From: Bacteroidota bacterium
Lineage (GTDB): Bacteria > Bacteroidota > Bacteroidia > Flavobacteriales > Flavobacteriaceae
Length of the DNA stretch: 36,703 nt
NCBI GenBank assembly: GCA_023446155.1
Contig: JAEXIT010000015.1
Location: 1 to 36,703, forward strand
Direction: 5' to 3'
Made by a program: the position numbers and the translations under genes. Shown here one piece after another: positions 13,029 to 22,142 of the stretch (positions within the stretch are counted from its first letter, which is position 1; every line of letters starts with the position of its first letter). The notes under the pieces were generated by a model. It was not told the DNA's origin, ran no database searches, and worked only from the letters and a program-made list of their open reading frames with translations.

Positions 13029-13730
13029 TTACTGTCTTTGTCTTACTGTGCGTTGTTCAATTCTCTTTTCATATTTTTCGCCCTGGAAAATTCGTTTTAC
13101 GAATATCCCCGGAATATGAACCTGATTCGGATCTAATGTTCCGGCCGGTACTAATTCTTCAACCTCAGCAATTGTGATTTTCGCAGCGCCTGCCATACAC
13201 GAATTAAAGTTTCGGGACGTTCCTTTAAAGATAAGATTTCCGGCTTCGTCTCCTTTCCAGGCTTTCACGATTGCGAAATCCGCTTTATATGCCTCTTCCA
13301 TGATGTGCATTTTTCCGTTGAATTCGCGCACTTCTTTTCCTTCAGCTACTTCGGTTCCATAACCTGCCGGTGTAAAAAAGGCCGGAATTCCCGCTTGTGC
13401 CGCGCGACATTTTTCGGCTAAGGTTCCCTGTGGTGTTAGTTCCACTTCCAGTTCACCACTCAACATCTGACGTTCGAATTCGGCATTTTCACCAACATAC
13501 GAAGAAATCATTTTTTTAATCTGACGTTTTTGTAGCAACAATCCCAATCCAAAATCGTCTACTCCTGCATTATTTGAAATACACGTTAGGTCTTTCACAT
13601 CCATTTTTACCAATTCGGCAATACTGTTTTCCGGAATTCCGCAAAGTCCGAAACCGCCCAACATAATGGTCTGCCCGTCTTTTATATCGTGTAGCGCTTC
13701 CTGCACACTACTTACTTTTTTATTGATCAT
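13029..13730 (-). CDS. scoA: 3-oxoacid CoA-transferase subunit A
   Basis: 233 residues. The CoA-binding loop GGFGLCGIPENSI (about 25-37) and the SNNAGVDDFGLGLLL segment are the family signatures of subunit A. The Cys-containing GLCGIPE form is typical of the SCOT type rather than E. coli AtoD. It is the first gene of a two-gene operon with scoB. I found no clear TAnnTTTG box in the 65-base gap upstream, which also holds the terminator of the preceding gene. Confidence 0.93.
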   Translation of the reverse strand: MINKKVSSVQEALHDIKDGQTIMLGGFGLCGIPENSIAELVKMDVKDLTCISNNAGVDDFGLGLLLQKRQIKKMISSYVGENAEFERQMLSGELEVELTPQGTLAEKCRAAQAGIPAFFTPAGYGTEVAEGKEVREFNGKMHIMEEAYKADFAIVKAWKGDEAGNLIFKGTSRNFNSCMAGAAKITIAEVEELVPAGTLDPNQVHIPGIFVKRIFQGEKYEKRIEQRTVRQRQ

Positions 13731-13761
13731 ATTGTGGTTGTTTAATTTTGGTTAAAAATAT

Positions 13762-13791
13762 AAAAAAAACGCCTTTTTAAAAAGGCGTTTT
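13762..13791 (-). terminator. Intrinsic terminator after the PBP1A gene
   Basis: AAAACGCCTTTTT pairs with AAAAAGGCGTTTT; on the minus strand the stem is followed by a T-run. It lies four bases past the PBP stop codon. Confidence 0.85.
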
Positions 13792-13795
13792 GTAT

Positions 13796-16096
13796 TTAGA
13801 AATCAAATTCTTCTGTAGTTGGCTCTTCGACGGCAAGACTGTCGACCACTTTTTTCGGTGCCCAGCAATCTACTTTTATCGAAAGATTCGCCGGTCGTTC
13901 GAATGGTTTTTGCGAAACATTCAACTTATCGTCGGCATAACATTTTTTCATAAATAATCCCCAGATTGGAAGTGCCATGGTGGCTCCTTGTCCCATTTGC
14001 GTACTTTTGAAGTGCGCCGAACGGTCTTCGTTTCCAACCCAGACACCCATTGCGAGGTTCGGTACCATTCCGATAAACCATCCGTCACTGTTGTTCTGAC
14101 TGGTTCCCGTTTTCCCGGCAATCGGGTTTAAGAACGCATACGGTAATCCGGTTACCCTTTTATAGGTTGGTCCGCCCGATCCATAACGCAAACGCGCTCC
14201 GGAACCGGATTCGGTTACTCCTTCCAGTAATTTGATAATGGCATAGGAAACGTCTTTACTCAACACGTCTTTTGACTCCGGAATCGATTCGTATAACACT
14301 ACTCCGTTTTTATCTTCAATTTTGGTAATTACCTGCGGTTTCATATAAACCCCTTGGTTAGCAAACGTACTATACGCCGCTACCATGTCGCTTACGGTAA
14401 TTTCAACAGCTCCTAATGCAATCGCCGGACGTTCCGGAATATTGGAGCTTACTCCCAATTTTTTCGTTAAATCAACTACTGCATGTGGTCCTACTTTGTC
14501 CATCAATTTTGCCGAAACGGTGTTGATCGAATTCGCCAATGCCGATTTTAAGGTTACCAATCCTCTATAGTTTCCACTGGAGTTTTTAGGCGTCCAGTCG
14601 GCATCAATTCCATAACGCCCTTTTGGCATGGTAAACGGTGAATCGTAAATCGAATCACAAGGCGACATTTTTAATTGTTCGATTGCAGTGGCATATACAA
14701 ACGGTTTAAATGTCGATCCCACCTGACGTGCTCCCTGTCCTACGTGGTCGTACTGGAAGTGTTTGTAGTTGATTCCTCCGACCCAAACTTTCACATATCC
14801 GGTTTGTGGTTCCATGGCCATTACTCCGGTTTGTAAAAAGTGTTTGTAGTAGATAATGGAATCTTTCGGCGTCATGATCGTGTCTTTTTCGCCTTTCCAG
14901 GTAAATACCGACATTTTTGTTTTGACATCGAATGATTTTTTGATCTGCTCTTCTGAAATTCCTTTTTCAGACATAATACGCCAACGCTCGGAATTTTTCA
15001 TCGAACGCTCAATAATTTTCCTCGTTTCATCCGAAGTAATATTGATAAACGGTGCGTTTTCGTTTTTCTTTTGCTGAATAAAAAATTCTTCCTGAAGATT
15101 TGCCAAATGCTCGTCGACCGCTTCTTCGGCATATTCCTGCATACGGGAATCGATCGTGGTATAGATTTTTAATCCGTCACGGTAAATATCGTATTCGCCG
15201 CCACCGTCTTTTTTAGGGTTTTCTTTTACCCATTTCTTCATAAATTCACGTAAGTACTCCCTGAAATAGGTCGCTTTTCCTTCGATATGACTTTCCGGCG
15301 TGAATTTTAATACGATTGGTTGACTTTGATAGTATTCTTTTTTCTCTTTGGTTAGGAAATCGTTTTTCTCCATCTGGCGCAATACAACATTACGACGGTC
15401 TCTCACTTTTTCCAATCGGCGGATCGGATTAAATAGAGATGGGTTTTTAAGCATTCCCACAAACATCGCTGCTTCGTCTACCGTTAGGTCTTTCGGTTCT
15501 TTTCCGAAATATACTTTGGCTGCCGAACGAATTCCTACAGCGGTATTTACGAAATCCGCTTTGTTTAGGTACATGGCGATGATTTCCTGTTTCGTATACT
15601 GACGTTCCAATTTGGTCGCAATGATCCATTCTTTGGCTTTCTGCACAATACGGAACGGCAGGAATTTCGAACCTTCCCCGTGGAATAATAATTTGGCCAG
15701 CTGTTGTGTAAGCGTACTCGCTCCACCGCTTCCTCCAAAACTTAAAACAGCACGAAGTGTTCCTCTGGAATCGATACCGGAATGCTCGTAAAAACGTTCG
15801 TCTTCGGTCGCGATCAATGCTTTTACCAAATGATCCGGTAAATCGGCATATTTAATCGGCGTTCTGTTTTCCAGATAAAATTTACCGATCGTTTCACCGT
15901 CTGATGAAATGATTTCGGTGGCCACATTGGAATTCGGGTTTTCCAGCTCGTCGAACGACGGCATTGCTCCGAATAATCCCCATGAAGCAAAAAGGAAGAA
16001 TAATATGATCCCTCCAAATCCGTAAAGAAAAAATTTCCAGAATTTCTTTACGTAAGGTGAAAAATCTTCTTTCTGATTTTTATTGTTTTGTGCCAT
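13796..16096 (-). CDS. mrcA: Class A penicillin-binding protein (transglycosylase/transpeptidase, PBP1A type)
   Basis: 766 residues. It polymerises glycan strands from lipid II and cross-links peptides outside the inner membrane. A short cytoplasmic tail and membrane helix (about 21-43) precede the GT51 glycosyltransferase domain, with catalytic EDERF at 98-102 and ASTLTQQLAK at 126-135. The transpeptidase domain has STFK (461-464), SIN (523-525) and KTGT (662-665), so both active sites are intact. It follows gldH by nine bases and ricT before that, forming a three-gene operon. The gene name is by analogy with E. coli; ponA is used in other groups. Confidence 0.95.
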   Translation of the reverse strand: MAQNNKNQKEDFSPYVKKFWKFFLYGFGGIILFFLFASWGLFGAMPSFDELENPNSNVATEIISSDGETIGKFYLENRTPIKYADLPDHLVKALIATEDERFYEHSGIDSRGTLRAVLSFGGSGGASTLTQQLAKLLFHGEGSKFLPFRIVQKAKEWIIATKLERQYTKQEIIAMYLNKADFVNTAVGIRSAAKVYFGKEPKDLTVDEAAMFVGMLKNPSLFNPIRRLEKVRDRRNVVLRQMEKNDFLTKEKKEYYQSQPIVLKFTPESHIEGKATYFREYLREFMKKWVKENPKKDGGGEYDIYRDGLKIYTTIDSRMQEYAEEAVDEHLANLQEEFFIQQKKNENAPFINITSDETRKIIERSMKNSERWRIMSEKGISEEQIKKSFDVKTKMSVFTWKGEKDTIMTPKDSIIYYKHFLQTGVMAMEPQTGYVKVWVGGINYKHFQYDHVGQGARQVGSTFKPFVYATAIEQLKMSPCDSIYDSPFTMPKGRYGIDADWTPKNSSGNYRGLVTLKSALANSINTVSAKLMDKVGPHAVVDLTKKLGVSSNIPERPAIALGAVEITVSDMVAAYSTFANQGVYMKPQVITKIEDKNGVVLYESIPESKDVLSKDVSYAIIKLLEGVTESGSGARLRYGSGGPTYKRVTGLPYAFLNPIAGKTGTSQNNSDGWFIGMVPNLAMGVWVGNEDRSAHFKSTQMGQGATMALPIWGLFMKKCYADDKLNVSQKPFERPANLSIKVDCWAPKKVVDSLAVEEPTTEEFDF

Positions 16097-16105
16097 TTTA
16101 TTGAG

Positions 16106-16594
16106 TTATTCTGCTTTTTCAATTCTAAATCCAACTTCCGAAATTCCCTGTAGCTGTTCCAATCCGGATACTTTACCGGTTTCGCGAACCGCCTGCTGAA
16201 TGTTTACAGTATATTTACCCGCTTTTTCAAAACGCGTATTTTCCTTATACCATAACTTACTTTCCTTAATATCCGAAAAGCCATTACCCAGAAGCGTTCC
16301 GTCTTCTTTGGCCATCTGATATTCCAGTGTATCCACTTTGGTTACACCATCCGGTTGCAGCATCGATACAATCAGGAATAAGTTATTAAACGGATAACTA
16401 TTGTTATTTCTTATGTTGACAAACATATTATAGTTGGTTATCGTATCGTTCTGATCGAAAGCGAACGTTACTTTCTGGCCTTTATGCCAGGATCCGTCTA
16501 TTTCCTGATATTCATCAAAAACCCTACTCCTGTCGCACGACAAGAATAGTACCGATAGTAATCCTACAACTAAAAAATTATTTTTTCGGAGCAT
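16106..16594 (-). CDS. gldH: Gliding motility lipoprotein GldH
   Basis: 162 residues from the ATG at 16594; this start gives a clean lipoprotein signal peptide with Cys20 (LLSVLFLSC). The order RicT, GldH, PBP1A and the size and signal fit GldH, a lipoprotein needed for gliding and for type IX secretion function in Flavobacterium johnsoniae. Conserved parts include SWHKGQKVTF and NSYPFNNLFLIVSM. It overlaps the end of ricT by 17 bases. The presence of gldH suggests, but does not prove, that the organism glides. Confidence 0.88.
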   Translation of the reverse strand: MLRKNNFLVVGLLSVLFLSCDRSRVFDEYQEIDGSWHKGQKVTFAFDQNDTITNYNMFVNIRNNNSYPFNNLFLIVSMLQPDGVTKVDTLEYQMAKEDGTLLGNGFSDIKESKLWYKENTRFEKAGKYTVNIQQAVRETGKVSGLEQLQGISEVGFRIEKAE

Positions 16595-17750
16595 TTTTTT
16601 CTCTTGAAGAATTGTTGGGTTTACGTTTTTTATTAGGTCGTTTCTTTTTCTTAGGTTGATCAAAACGCGTTAAGCTATCCTGTCCAACTACATTTTGGAA
16701 GTTGTTCTCAACCGCCTCTTCGGTGATTTCAATAGCAAAGTCTTCGATCGCTGCCACTTTCTTTTTCTGTTTGTTGATCGCGATGATTTCTTTTACCTGT
16801 TCTACTTTTAATACATGCCAGTGTGCGAAATCATTCGTATATGCAAACCACATTAGTCCTTTAAAAATGTCCAGTTTCTGACAAACCGCGTCACCTTTTT
16901 CGGTATATAATTTGGTTTCCGTTTCCGGGAAATCTTTTAAAGCATCCAGATAGGTATCCAATTCGTAGTTTAAACAGCATTTTAATTTTCCGCATTGTCC
17001 GGCCAACTTTTGTGGGTTTAAGGACAACTGTTGGTAACGTGCCGCAGCGGTATTCACACTTCTGAAATCGGTTAACCAGGTCGAACAACACAATTCGCGT
17101 CCGCAAGAACCTACACCGCCCAATCGGGCTGCTTCCTGACGGAATCCCACCTGTTTCATTTCGATACGGGTGTTAAATTCTTTTGCGAAATCTTTAATCA
17201 GTTGTCTGAAATCGACCCTGTCGTTGGCAGTATAATAAAAGGTCGCTTTGGAAGCATCTCCCTGAAATTCGATATCCGAAATTTTCATTTCCAGATTCAA
17301 TTTGATAGCAATCTCACGAGCGCGTACTTTCATTGGCTCTTCCTTATCGCGGGCTTCAATCCAAATATCGATATCTTTTTGAGTTGCTTTGCGGTAAACC
17401 TTCGCTACTTCGCCTTCGGGATCCACATTTTTTTTCTTCATCTGAATCTTAACCAATTCCCCGGTAAGGGTCACAATTCCTACATCGTGTCCCGGTGACG
17501 CATCGGTCGCAACAATATCACCGATACTTAAGGTTAATTTCTCCGCATTTCTGAAAAATTCTTTTCGCCCGTTTTTAAAGCGAACCTCAACACAGTTGAA
17601 CGGTTCCTGGCCTCCGGGCAGGCTCATGTTGGATAACCAGTCGAAAACCGTTAGTTTATTACAACTGTCGGTACCACAGGTCCCATTATTTTTACATCCC
17701 CTAGGAGTTCCGTCTTTGGCGCTCCCGGTGGAACAGTTTGTACATGCCAT
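16578..17750 (-). CDS. ricT: PSP1-domain protein, RicT/YaaT family
   Basis: 390 residues from the ATG at 17750, which gives the usual start MACTNCSTGSAKDG; the frame is open 29 codons further but that part is not family-like. In Bacillus, RicT acts with RicA and RicF in an Fe-S-linked complex affecting mRNA processing. The family Cys are present (GSCGRELCCSTW and GQCGKLKCCLNYE), plus extra Cys in the first 30 residues. The C-terminal tail (about 365-390) is very Lys/Arg/Asn-rich. It is the first gene of the ricT-gldH-PBP operon. What it does in Bacteroidota is not established. Confidence 0.88.
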   Translation of the reverse strand: MACTNCSTGSAKDGTPRGCKNNGTCGTDSCNKLTVFDWLSNMSLPGGQEPFNCVEVRFKNGRKEFFRNAEKLTLSIGDIVATDASPGHDVGIVTLTGELVKIQMKKKNVDPEGEVAKVYRKATQKDIDIWIEARDKEEPMKVRAREIAIKLNLEMKISDIEFQGDASKATFYYTANDRVDFRQLIKDFAKEFNTRIEMKQVGFRQEAARLGGVGSCGRELCCSTWLTDFRSVNTAAARYQQLSLNPQKLAGQCGKLKCCLNYELDTYLDALKDFPETETKLYTEKGDAVCQKLDIFKGLMWFAYTNDFAHWHVLKVEQVKEIIAINKQKKKVAAIEDFAIEITEEAVENNFQNVVGQDSLTRFDQPKKKKRPNKKRKPNNSSREKNAPKK

Positions 17751-17880
17751 ATGTTTTGAATATATATAGATCGTGACCGTGTCACTACTTGTTCGTAAAA
17801 TGTTTTTGTGTGTAAAGATACTATTTTTTGGTATCATTCATATACCGTTCCCGGTGACGACCTCCAAATTATGAAAAAAT

Positions 17881-17920
17881 TAAAAGCCTGTTATGTTTTT
17901 TACAACATAACAGGCTTTTA
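17881..17920 (-). terminator. Strong intrinsic terminator of the trhO-trhP-ferredoxin operon
   Basis: A perfect 17-base stem, TAAAAGCCTGTTATGTT and its complement, with a six-base loop. On the minus strand it is followed by a T-rich run. It begins 18 bases after the ferredoxin stop codon. Confidence 0.88.
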
Positions 17921-17937
17921 TATACTGTATTCTTTCT

Positions 17938-18168
17938 TTATATTTCTTTTACCGTGATGATGTTTACCGGACAGGCTTTCGCTGCCAGTTCGCAGTTTTC
18001 GGCTATCGTATGATCGGGCGATTTTAAGGTATGAAACCCTTTGGAATCCACAGCTTTTAACAACACTGTTTTCCCATCTTTTTTGGACATCTGAAACTGA
18101 GCCGGTGCCATTTCGACGCAATAATTACAACCGATGCATTTGTTTCGCTGTAAAGTTACGACAACCAT
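17938..18168 (-). CDS. Small 4Fe-4S ferredoxin
   Basis: 76 residues. Cys11, Cys14 and Cys17 (NKCIGCNYC) with a fourth Cys in the KACPVN motif hold one 4Fe-4S cluster, like the mono-cluster ferredoxins. A further Cys (ENCEL) is present. The start codon overlaps the stop of the U32 gene by one base (TGATG), so they are translated together. In context it may donate electrons to, or help keep the cluster of, the adjacent tRNA hydroxylation enzyme TrhP; that link is inference. It has no signal peptide, so it is cytosolic. Confidence 0.9.
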   Translation of the reverse strand: MVVVTLQRNKCIGCNYCVEMAPAQFQMSKKDGKTVLLKAVDSKGFHTLKSPDHTIAENCELAAKACPVNIITVKEI

Positions 18169-19409
18169 CAGGCTTCTACGATTTTATACATTTTATCAGA
18201 CAAACGAATGCGGAACGGTACTTTAATCGTACAACTGTCGCCGCGAGTGGCTTTATCCGTTGCTGTATCATTGACAAACATTTCTTCAATGATCATTTCT
18301 TGCGCTCCGGTACTCGGACCGGTAATCAATACCGTATCTCCTTTTTTAATATCGTAGGCATCGATTTTGAATTCGCCGATTCCGGATTTTTGATAAAAAT
18401 GCATGCCTTTTCCAACATATACTTTTTTCTGCGTCGCATTCGATCCCGGATTATCACTCCATTCTCCCAATTTCTGACCTAAATAATAACCGGACCAGAA
18501 ACCGCGGTTGTAAACCGTATTCAGCGCTTCCATCCATACCGCTACTTTTTCTTTGGAATAGGTTTTGTCGTAATAGGCATCGACCGCTTCCCGATAGGTT
18601 TTGATCACCGTTGCCACATATTCCGGCGCACGACCACGCCCTTCAATTTTAAGCACCTGAATTCCGGAATCGATTACCTGATCCAGAAAATCAATTGTAC
18701 ATAAATCTTTGGGTGACATCATGTATTCGTTATCGATTTCGATCTCAAATCCGGATTCCTGATCGATAACGGTATATTTTTTCCGGCAGTTTTGTTTGCA
18801 CGCCCCGCGATTGGCCGAGGAGTTATGCGAATGCAGACTCAGGTAACATTTTCCCGATACCGCCATGCATAACGCGCCATGGCCGAATATTTCAATTTCC
18901 ACCAAATTGCCGGATGGCCCTTTGATTTGTTCTTTTTCGATTTGCTCGGTGATTTTTTTAACCTGACGCAAACTCAATTCCCGGGACAACACCATGGTAT
19001 CGGCAAAAAGGCTGTAGAATTTTACCGTTTCGATATTCGTCACATTCAATTGTGTTGAAATATGCACTTCGATTCCCAAGGTTCTAGCCGAGGCAATTAC
19101 CGCCTGATCGGAAGCAATTACTGCCGTTATATGGGCCTCTTTGGCTTTTGTCAGTAAGGTTTTCACCACCGACAAATCGTGATCGTATATAATCGTGTTT
19201 AGCGTCAGATAAGTTCTAACGTTTTTGGCCTCACAACGTCGGGTAATTTCCGGCAGATCATCGATAGTAAAATTCACCGTAGACCGGGCACGCATGTTTA
19301 ATTGTTCCACACCGAAATACACCGAATCGGCTCCATTATCCAACGCAGCCTGAAGCGACTCAAAGTTCCCAGCGGGAGCCATGAGTTCAATTTTTCCAGA
19401 AGATGTCAT
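18168..19409 (-). CDS. trhP: Peptidase U32 family protein, likely prephenate-dependent tRNA uridine(34) hydroxylase TrhP
   Basis: 413 residues. The U32 family members TrhP (YegQ), RlhA and UbiU/V are not proteases but Fe-S enzymes that hydroxylate RNA or ubiquinone precursors. The N-terminal ELMAPAGNFESLQAALDNGA and the central GALCMAVSGKCYLS ... GACKQNCRKKY Cys motif resemble YegQ most. In E. coli, YegQ makes 5-hydroxyuridine at tRNA position 34 without O2, using prephenate. The last 86 residues (328-413) form the U32 C-terminal domain, with FRIRLSDK near the end. It follows trhO by six bases and is followed by a ferredoxin gene with overlap. An RlhA-like role is the main alternative. Confidence 0.85.
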   Translation of the reverse strand: MTSSGKIELMAPAGNFESLQAALDNGADSVYFGVEQLNMRARSTVNFTIDDLPEITRRCEAKNVRTYLTLNTIIYDHDLSVVKTLLTKAKEAHITAVIASDQAVIASARTLGIEVHISTQLNVTNIETVKFYSLFADTMVLSRELSLRQVKKITEQIEKEQIKGPSGNLVEIEIFGHGALCMAVSGKCYLSLHSHNSSANRGACKQNCRKKYTVIDQESGFEIEIDNEYMMSPKDLCTIDFLDQVIDSGIQVLKIEGRGRAPEYVATVIKTYREAVDAYYDKTYSKEKVAVWMEALNTVYNRGFWSGYYLGQKLGEWSDNPGSNATQKKVYVGKGMHFYQKSGIGEFKIDAYDIKKGDTVLITGPSTGAQEMIIEEMFVNDTATDKATRGDSCTIKVPFRIRLSDKMYKIVEA

Positions 19410-19415
19410 TGCTAA

Positions 19416-20780
19416 TTATTCTGTGATTTTAAACAATTTATCAGACAAACGAATGCGGAATGGCAAGCCAAACGTAACTTTATCACCTTTAACCGCTTTT
19501 TCAGAAACAGCTCCGTTAACCTGCATTTTTTCCACAGTTACTTTTTGTTCCCCGGTAGTAGGTCCAACAATCAGAATCGTATCGCCGAGGTTCAATTCTC
19601 CGTTTTCGATTGTAAATTGTCCTACTGCTGCTTTCGGGTAGTAGTGTTCACCTTTTCCGATCAATACTTTTTTAACTGCGATACGCTGACGGATTGATTT
19701 TGGTTTTTCCGCAACAGCAACCGCCAAGGGCTGCTCGGCAGAGGTTTCTGATTTTTTAAACTTCAGGGCATCTGATTTTCCTTTTTTGAAAATCATATTT
19801 CCATTTTTAATCCCACGACGCAATTGCACCTGTTCGGCCAACGTCATATGTGTAATTTCCTGACATTCGGACGAACAACAGTTTTCCATAGCCGCTTTAC
19901 AATCGTCACACTGAATAAATAACAGGTGGCACCCTTCGTTCGCACAATTGGTATGATTGTCGCATGGTTTTCCGCACTGATGACACTGTGAAATAATATC
20001 ATCCGTAATACGTTCGCCTAGACGGTGGTCAAATACGAAATTTTTACCGATAAACTTACTTTCCAATCCTTCTGCTTTTACCTGACGCGTATATTCGATA
20101 ATTCCGCCTTCCAGCTGGTATACGTTTTTAAATCCTTTGTGTCTGAAAAAAGCACTCGCTTTTTCACAACGGATACCGCCGGTACAGTACATCAACAGGT
20201 TTTTATCTTCTTTATGTTCGGAAAGTTGTTCTTCTATAATAGGTAAGGATTCTCGAAATGTATCGACGTCGGGCGTAATAGCCCCTACAAAATGTCCGAT
20301 TTCACTTTCGTAGTGATTTCTAAAATCTACCACAATGGTATTCGGATCTTCCAACATCGCATTAAATTCAACTGCTTTTAAATGCACCCCTTTATTTGTC
20401 ACATCGAATGTACTGTCGTCCAATCCATCGGCAACGATTTTGTGACGTACTTTGATTGTCAATTTCAAAAACGAGTGATCATCATGTTCTACCGCTACAT
20501 TCAAGCGAATGCCTTTCATAAAATCGTAGGCTTCGATAGTATCTTTGAATTGATAAAAATGATCGGCAGGAACCGACAACTGGGCATTAATCCCCTCGGT
20601 TGCTACATAAATACGTCCTAAAACACCTAACGGGTTCCAGGCTAAAAATAAATCGTCTCTGAATTTTTTTGGATCTTCGATGTTGGCATACGCATAGAAA
20701 GACAAAGTAAGTCTTTGTTGGCCCGCTTCGTCGATAAGCTGGGCTCTTTCTTCTGCGCTTAAAGTGTTATACAGTTGCAT
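19416..20780 (-). CDS. trhO: Rhodanese-domain tRNA uridine(34) hydroxylase TrhO with extra C-terminal U32-like domain
   Basis: 454 residues from the ATG at 20780. Residues 1-345 match the YceA/TrhO family: an N-terminal acylphosphatase-like part, a rhodanese domain with catalytic YCTGGIRCEKAS (Cys199), and a Cys-rich zinc-like part (CHQCG...CANEGCH...CDDC...CCSSEC). E. coli TrhO makes 5-hydroxyuridine in tRNA with O2. This protein is about 100 residues longer: residues 370-454 are homologous to the C-terminal domain of the neighbouring trhP product (KKV-IGKG, GPTTGEQ, PFRIRLSDK). That makes a fused TrhO. Start upstream at 20855 is possible in frame but the promoter at 20838-20867 excludes it. 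Confidence 0.9.
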   Translation of the reverse strand: MQLYNTLSAEERAQLIDEAGQQRLTLSFYAYANIEDPKKFRDDLFLAWNPLGVLGRIYVATEGINAQLSVPADHFYQFKDTIEAYDFMKGIRLNVAVEHDDHSFLKLTIKVRHKIVADGLDDSTFDVTNKGVHLKAVEFNAMLEDPNTIVVDFRNHYESEIGHFVGAITPDVDTFRESLPIIEEQLSEHKEDKNLLMYCTGGIRCEKASAFFRHKGFKNVYQLEGGIIEYTRQVKAEGLESKFIGKNFVFDHRLGERITDDIISQCHQCGKPCDNHTNCANEGCHLLFIQCDDCKAAMENCCSSECQEITHMTLAEQVQLRRGIKNGNMIFKKGKSDALKFKKSETSAEQPLAVAVAEKPKSIRQRIAVKKVLIGKGEHYYPKAAVGQFTIENGELNLGDTILIVGPTTGEQKVTVEKMQVNGAVSEKAVKGDKVTFGLPFRIRLSDKLFKITE

Positions 20781-20837
20781 GCTATAAACGTTTAAGTGAG
20801 ATATTATGTTTGGGACTCTAATTGGAAGAATCCGCGG

Positions 20838-20867
20838 CAAAGATACAAAAATCATCCGGGAAACAAA
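20838..20867 (-). promoter_or_regulatory. Promoter of the trhO-trhP-ferredoxin operon
   Basis: On the minus strand, TTTG (20867-20864) and TATCTTTG (20845-20838) lie 18 bases apart, an exact match to the Bacteroidota promoter. It leaves a leader of about 50 bases before trhO, and is divergent from the recA promoter. Confidence 0.75.
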
Positions 20868-20973
20868 ACCTGCTTTTTATTTTCTATTGCATTCGTTTTC
20901 AGAATAATCCGATTTGTTTTACACTTTTCATACCCTATTCCCGAATCGAATTCCTAATGTTAATAACATCCTG

Positions 20974-21003
20974 TTTGAAACTTAAAAAAAAGCGCTATTT
21001 TTA
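20974..21003 (+). promoter_or_regulatory. Promoter of recA
   Basis: TTTG at 20974-20977 and TATTTTTA at 20996-21003, 18 bases apart; one mismatch in the second box. The start codon is 36 bases downstream. I did not see a LexA-type operator. Confidence 0.6.
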
Positions 21004-21038
21004 CAGAAAATAAAAGCCAATTTTTAAGACTAAGAAAG

Positions 21039-22043
21039 ATGAGTGCAGATAAAGAAGCGAAATTAAAAGCGTTACAATTAACGCTGGACAAGCTGGATAA
21101 AACCTACGGAAAAGGTACCGTAATGAAACTTGGAGACAGTGCTGTAGAAGAAGTGGAAGCCATTCCTTCCGGTTCTCTTGGTGTTGACTTAGCTTTGGGT
21201 GTAAACGGATATCCGCGTGGTAGAATAATTGAAATTTACGGACCGGAATCGTCGGGTAAAACAACCTTAACGCTTCACGCTATTGCCGAAGCGCAAAAAG
21301 CCGGAGGTATCGCTGCATTTATCGATGCGGAACACGCTTTCGACCGTTTTTATGCGCAAAAACTGGGCATCGATATCGACAACCTGATCATTTCACAACC
21401 GGACAACGGGGAACAGGCTTTGGAAATTGCCGAAAACCTGATCCGTTCCGGAGCGATTGATATTGTAGTTATTGACTCGGTGGCGGCTTTAACGCCAAAA
21501 AGTGAGATCGAAGGCGAAATGGGTGATTCCAAAATGGGATTACACGCCCGTTTAATGTCACAGGCATTGCGAAAACTAACGGCTACAATCAGCAAAACCA
21601 ACTGTACCGTTTTCTTTATCAACCAGTTGCGCGAAAAGATTGGCGTAATGTTCGGAAATCCGGAAACCACTACCGGTGGTAATGCCCTTAAATTCTACGC
21701 GTCTGTTCGTTTGGACATCCGTAAATCATCACAGATTAAAGACGGCGAACACGTTATCGGTAACCGTACGAAAGTGAAAGTTGTTAAAAATAAAGTGGCA
21801 CCTCCATTCCGTACTGCCGAATTCGACATTATGTATGGTGAAGGTGTTTCGAAAGTGGGTGAAATTTTAGATTTGGCCGTTGATTTCGAAATCATCAAAA
21901 AAAGCGGTTCCTGGTTTAGCTATGGCGATACCAAATTAGGTCAGGGACGTGACGCCGTAAAATACCTTATTAAAGATAATCCGGAATTGATGGATGAATT
22001 AGAGCTTAAAATCAAAGACCTAATCAAACAACAGGAAGGCTAA
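21039..22043 (+). CDS. recA: Recombinase RecA
   Basis: 334 residues, full length. It forms filaments on single-stranded DNA, carries out strand exchange and activates the SOS response where one exists. The Walker A loop is GPESSGKT (68-75); IDAEHAFD, the MGLHARLMSQALRKL region and the loop 2 region FGNPETTTGGNALKFYASVRLDIR are all present. It has its own promoter and a strong terminator, so it is a single-gene unit. No intein or frameshift. Confidence 0.98.
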   Translation: MSADKEAKLKALQLTLDKLDKTYGKGTVMKLGDSAVEEVEAIPSGSLGVDLALGVNGYPRGRIIEIYGPESSGKTTLTLHAIAEAQKAGGIAAFIDAEHAFDRFYAQKLGIDIDNLIISQPDNGEQALEIAENLIRSGAIDIVVIDSVAALTPKSEIEGEMGDSKMGLHARLMSQALRKLTATISKTNCTVFFINQLREKIGVMFGNPETTTGGNALKFYASVRLDIRKSSQIKDGEHVIGNRTKVKVVKNKVAPPFRTAEFDIMYGEGVSKVGEILDLAVDFEIIKKSGSWFSYGDTKLGQGRDAVKYLIKDNPELMDELELKIKDLIKQQEG

Positions 22044-22045
22044 AT

Positions 22046-22077
22046 AAAAAAACCCGAAAAAAATTTCGGGTTTTTTT
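22046..22077 (+). terminator. Intrinsic terminator of recA
   Basis: AAAAAAACCCGAAA pairs with TTTCGGGTTTTTTT around a four-base loop, starting two bases after the recA stop codon. Confidence 0.88.
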
Positions 22078-22142
22078 ATTTTCTGACGCAACCTTTTTTA
22101 TTTTCGCTTATCTACCTATAAAGTAACAAAAGTAAAATACAA

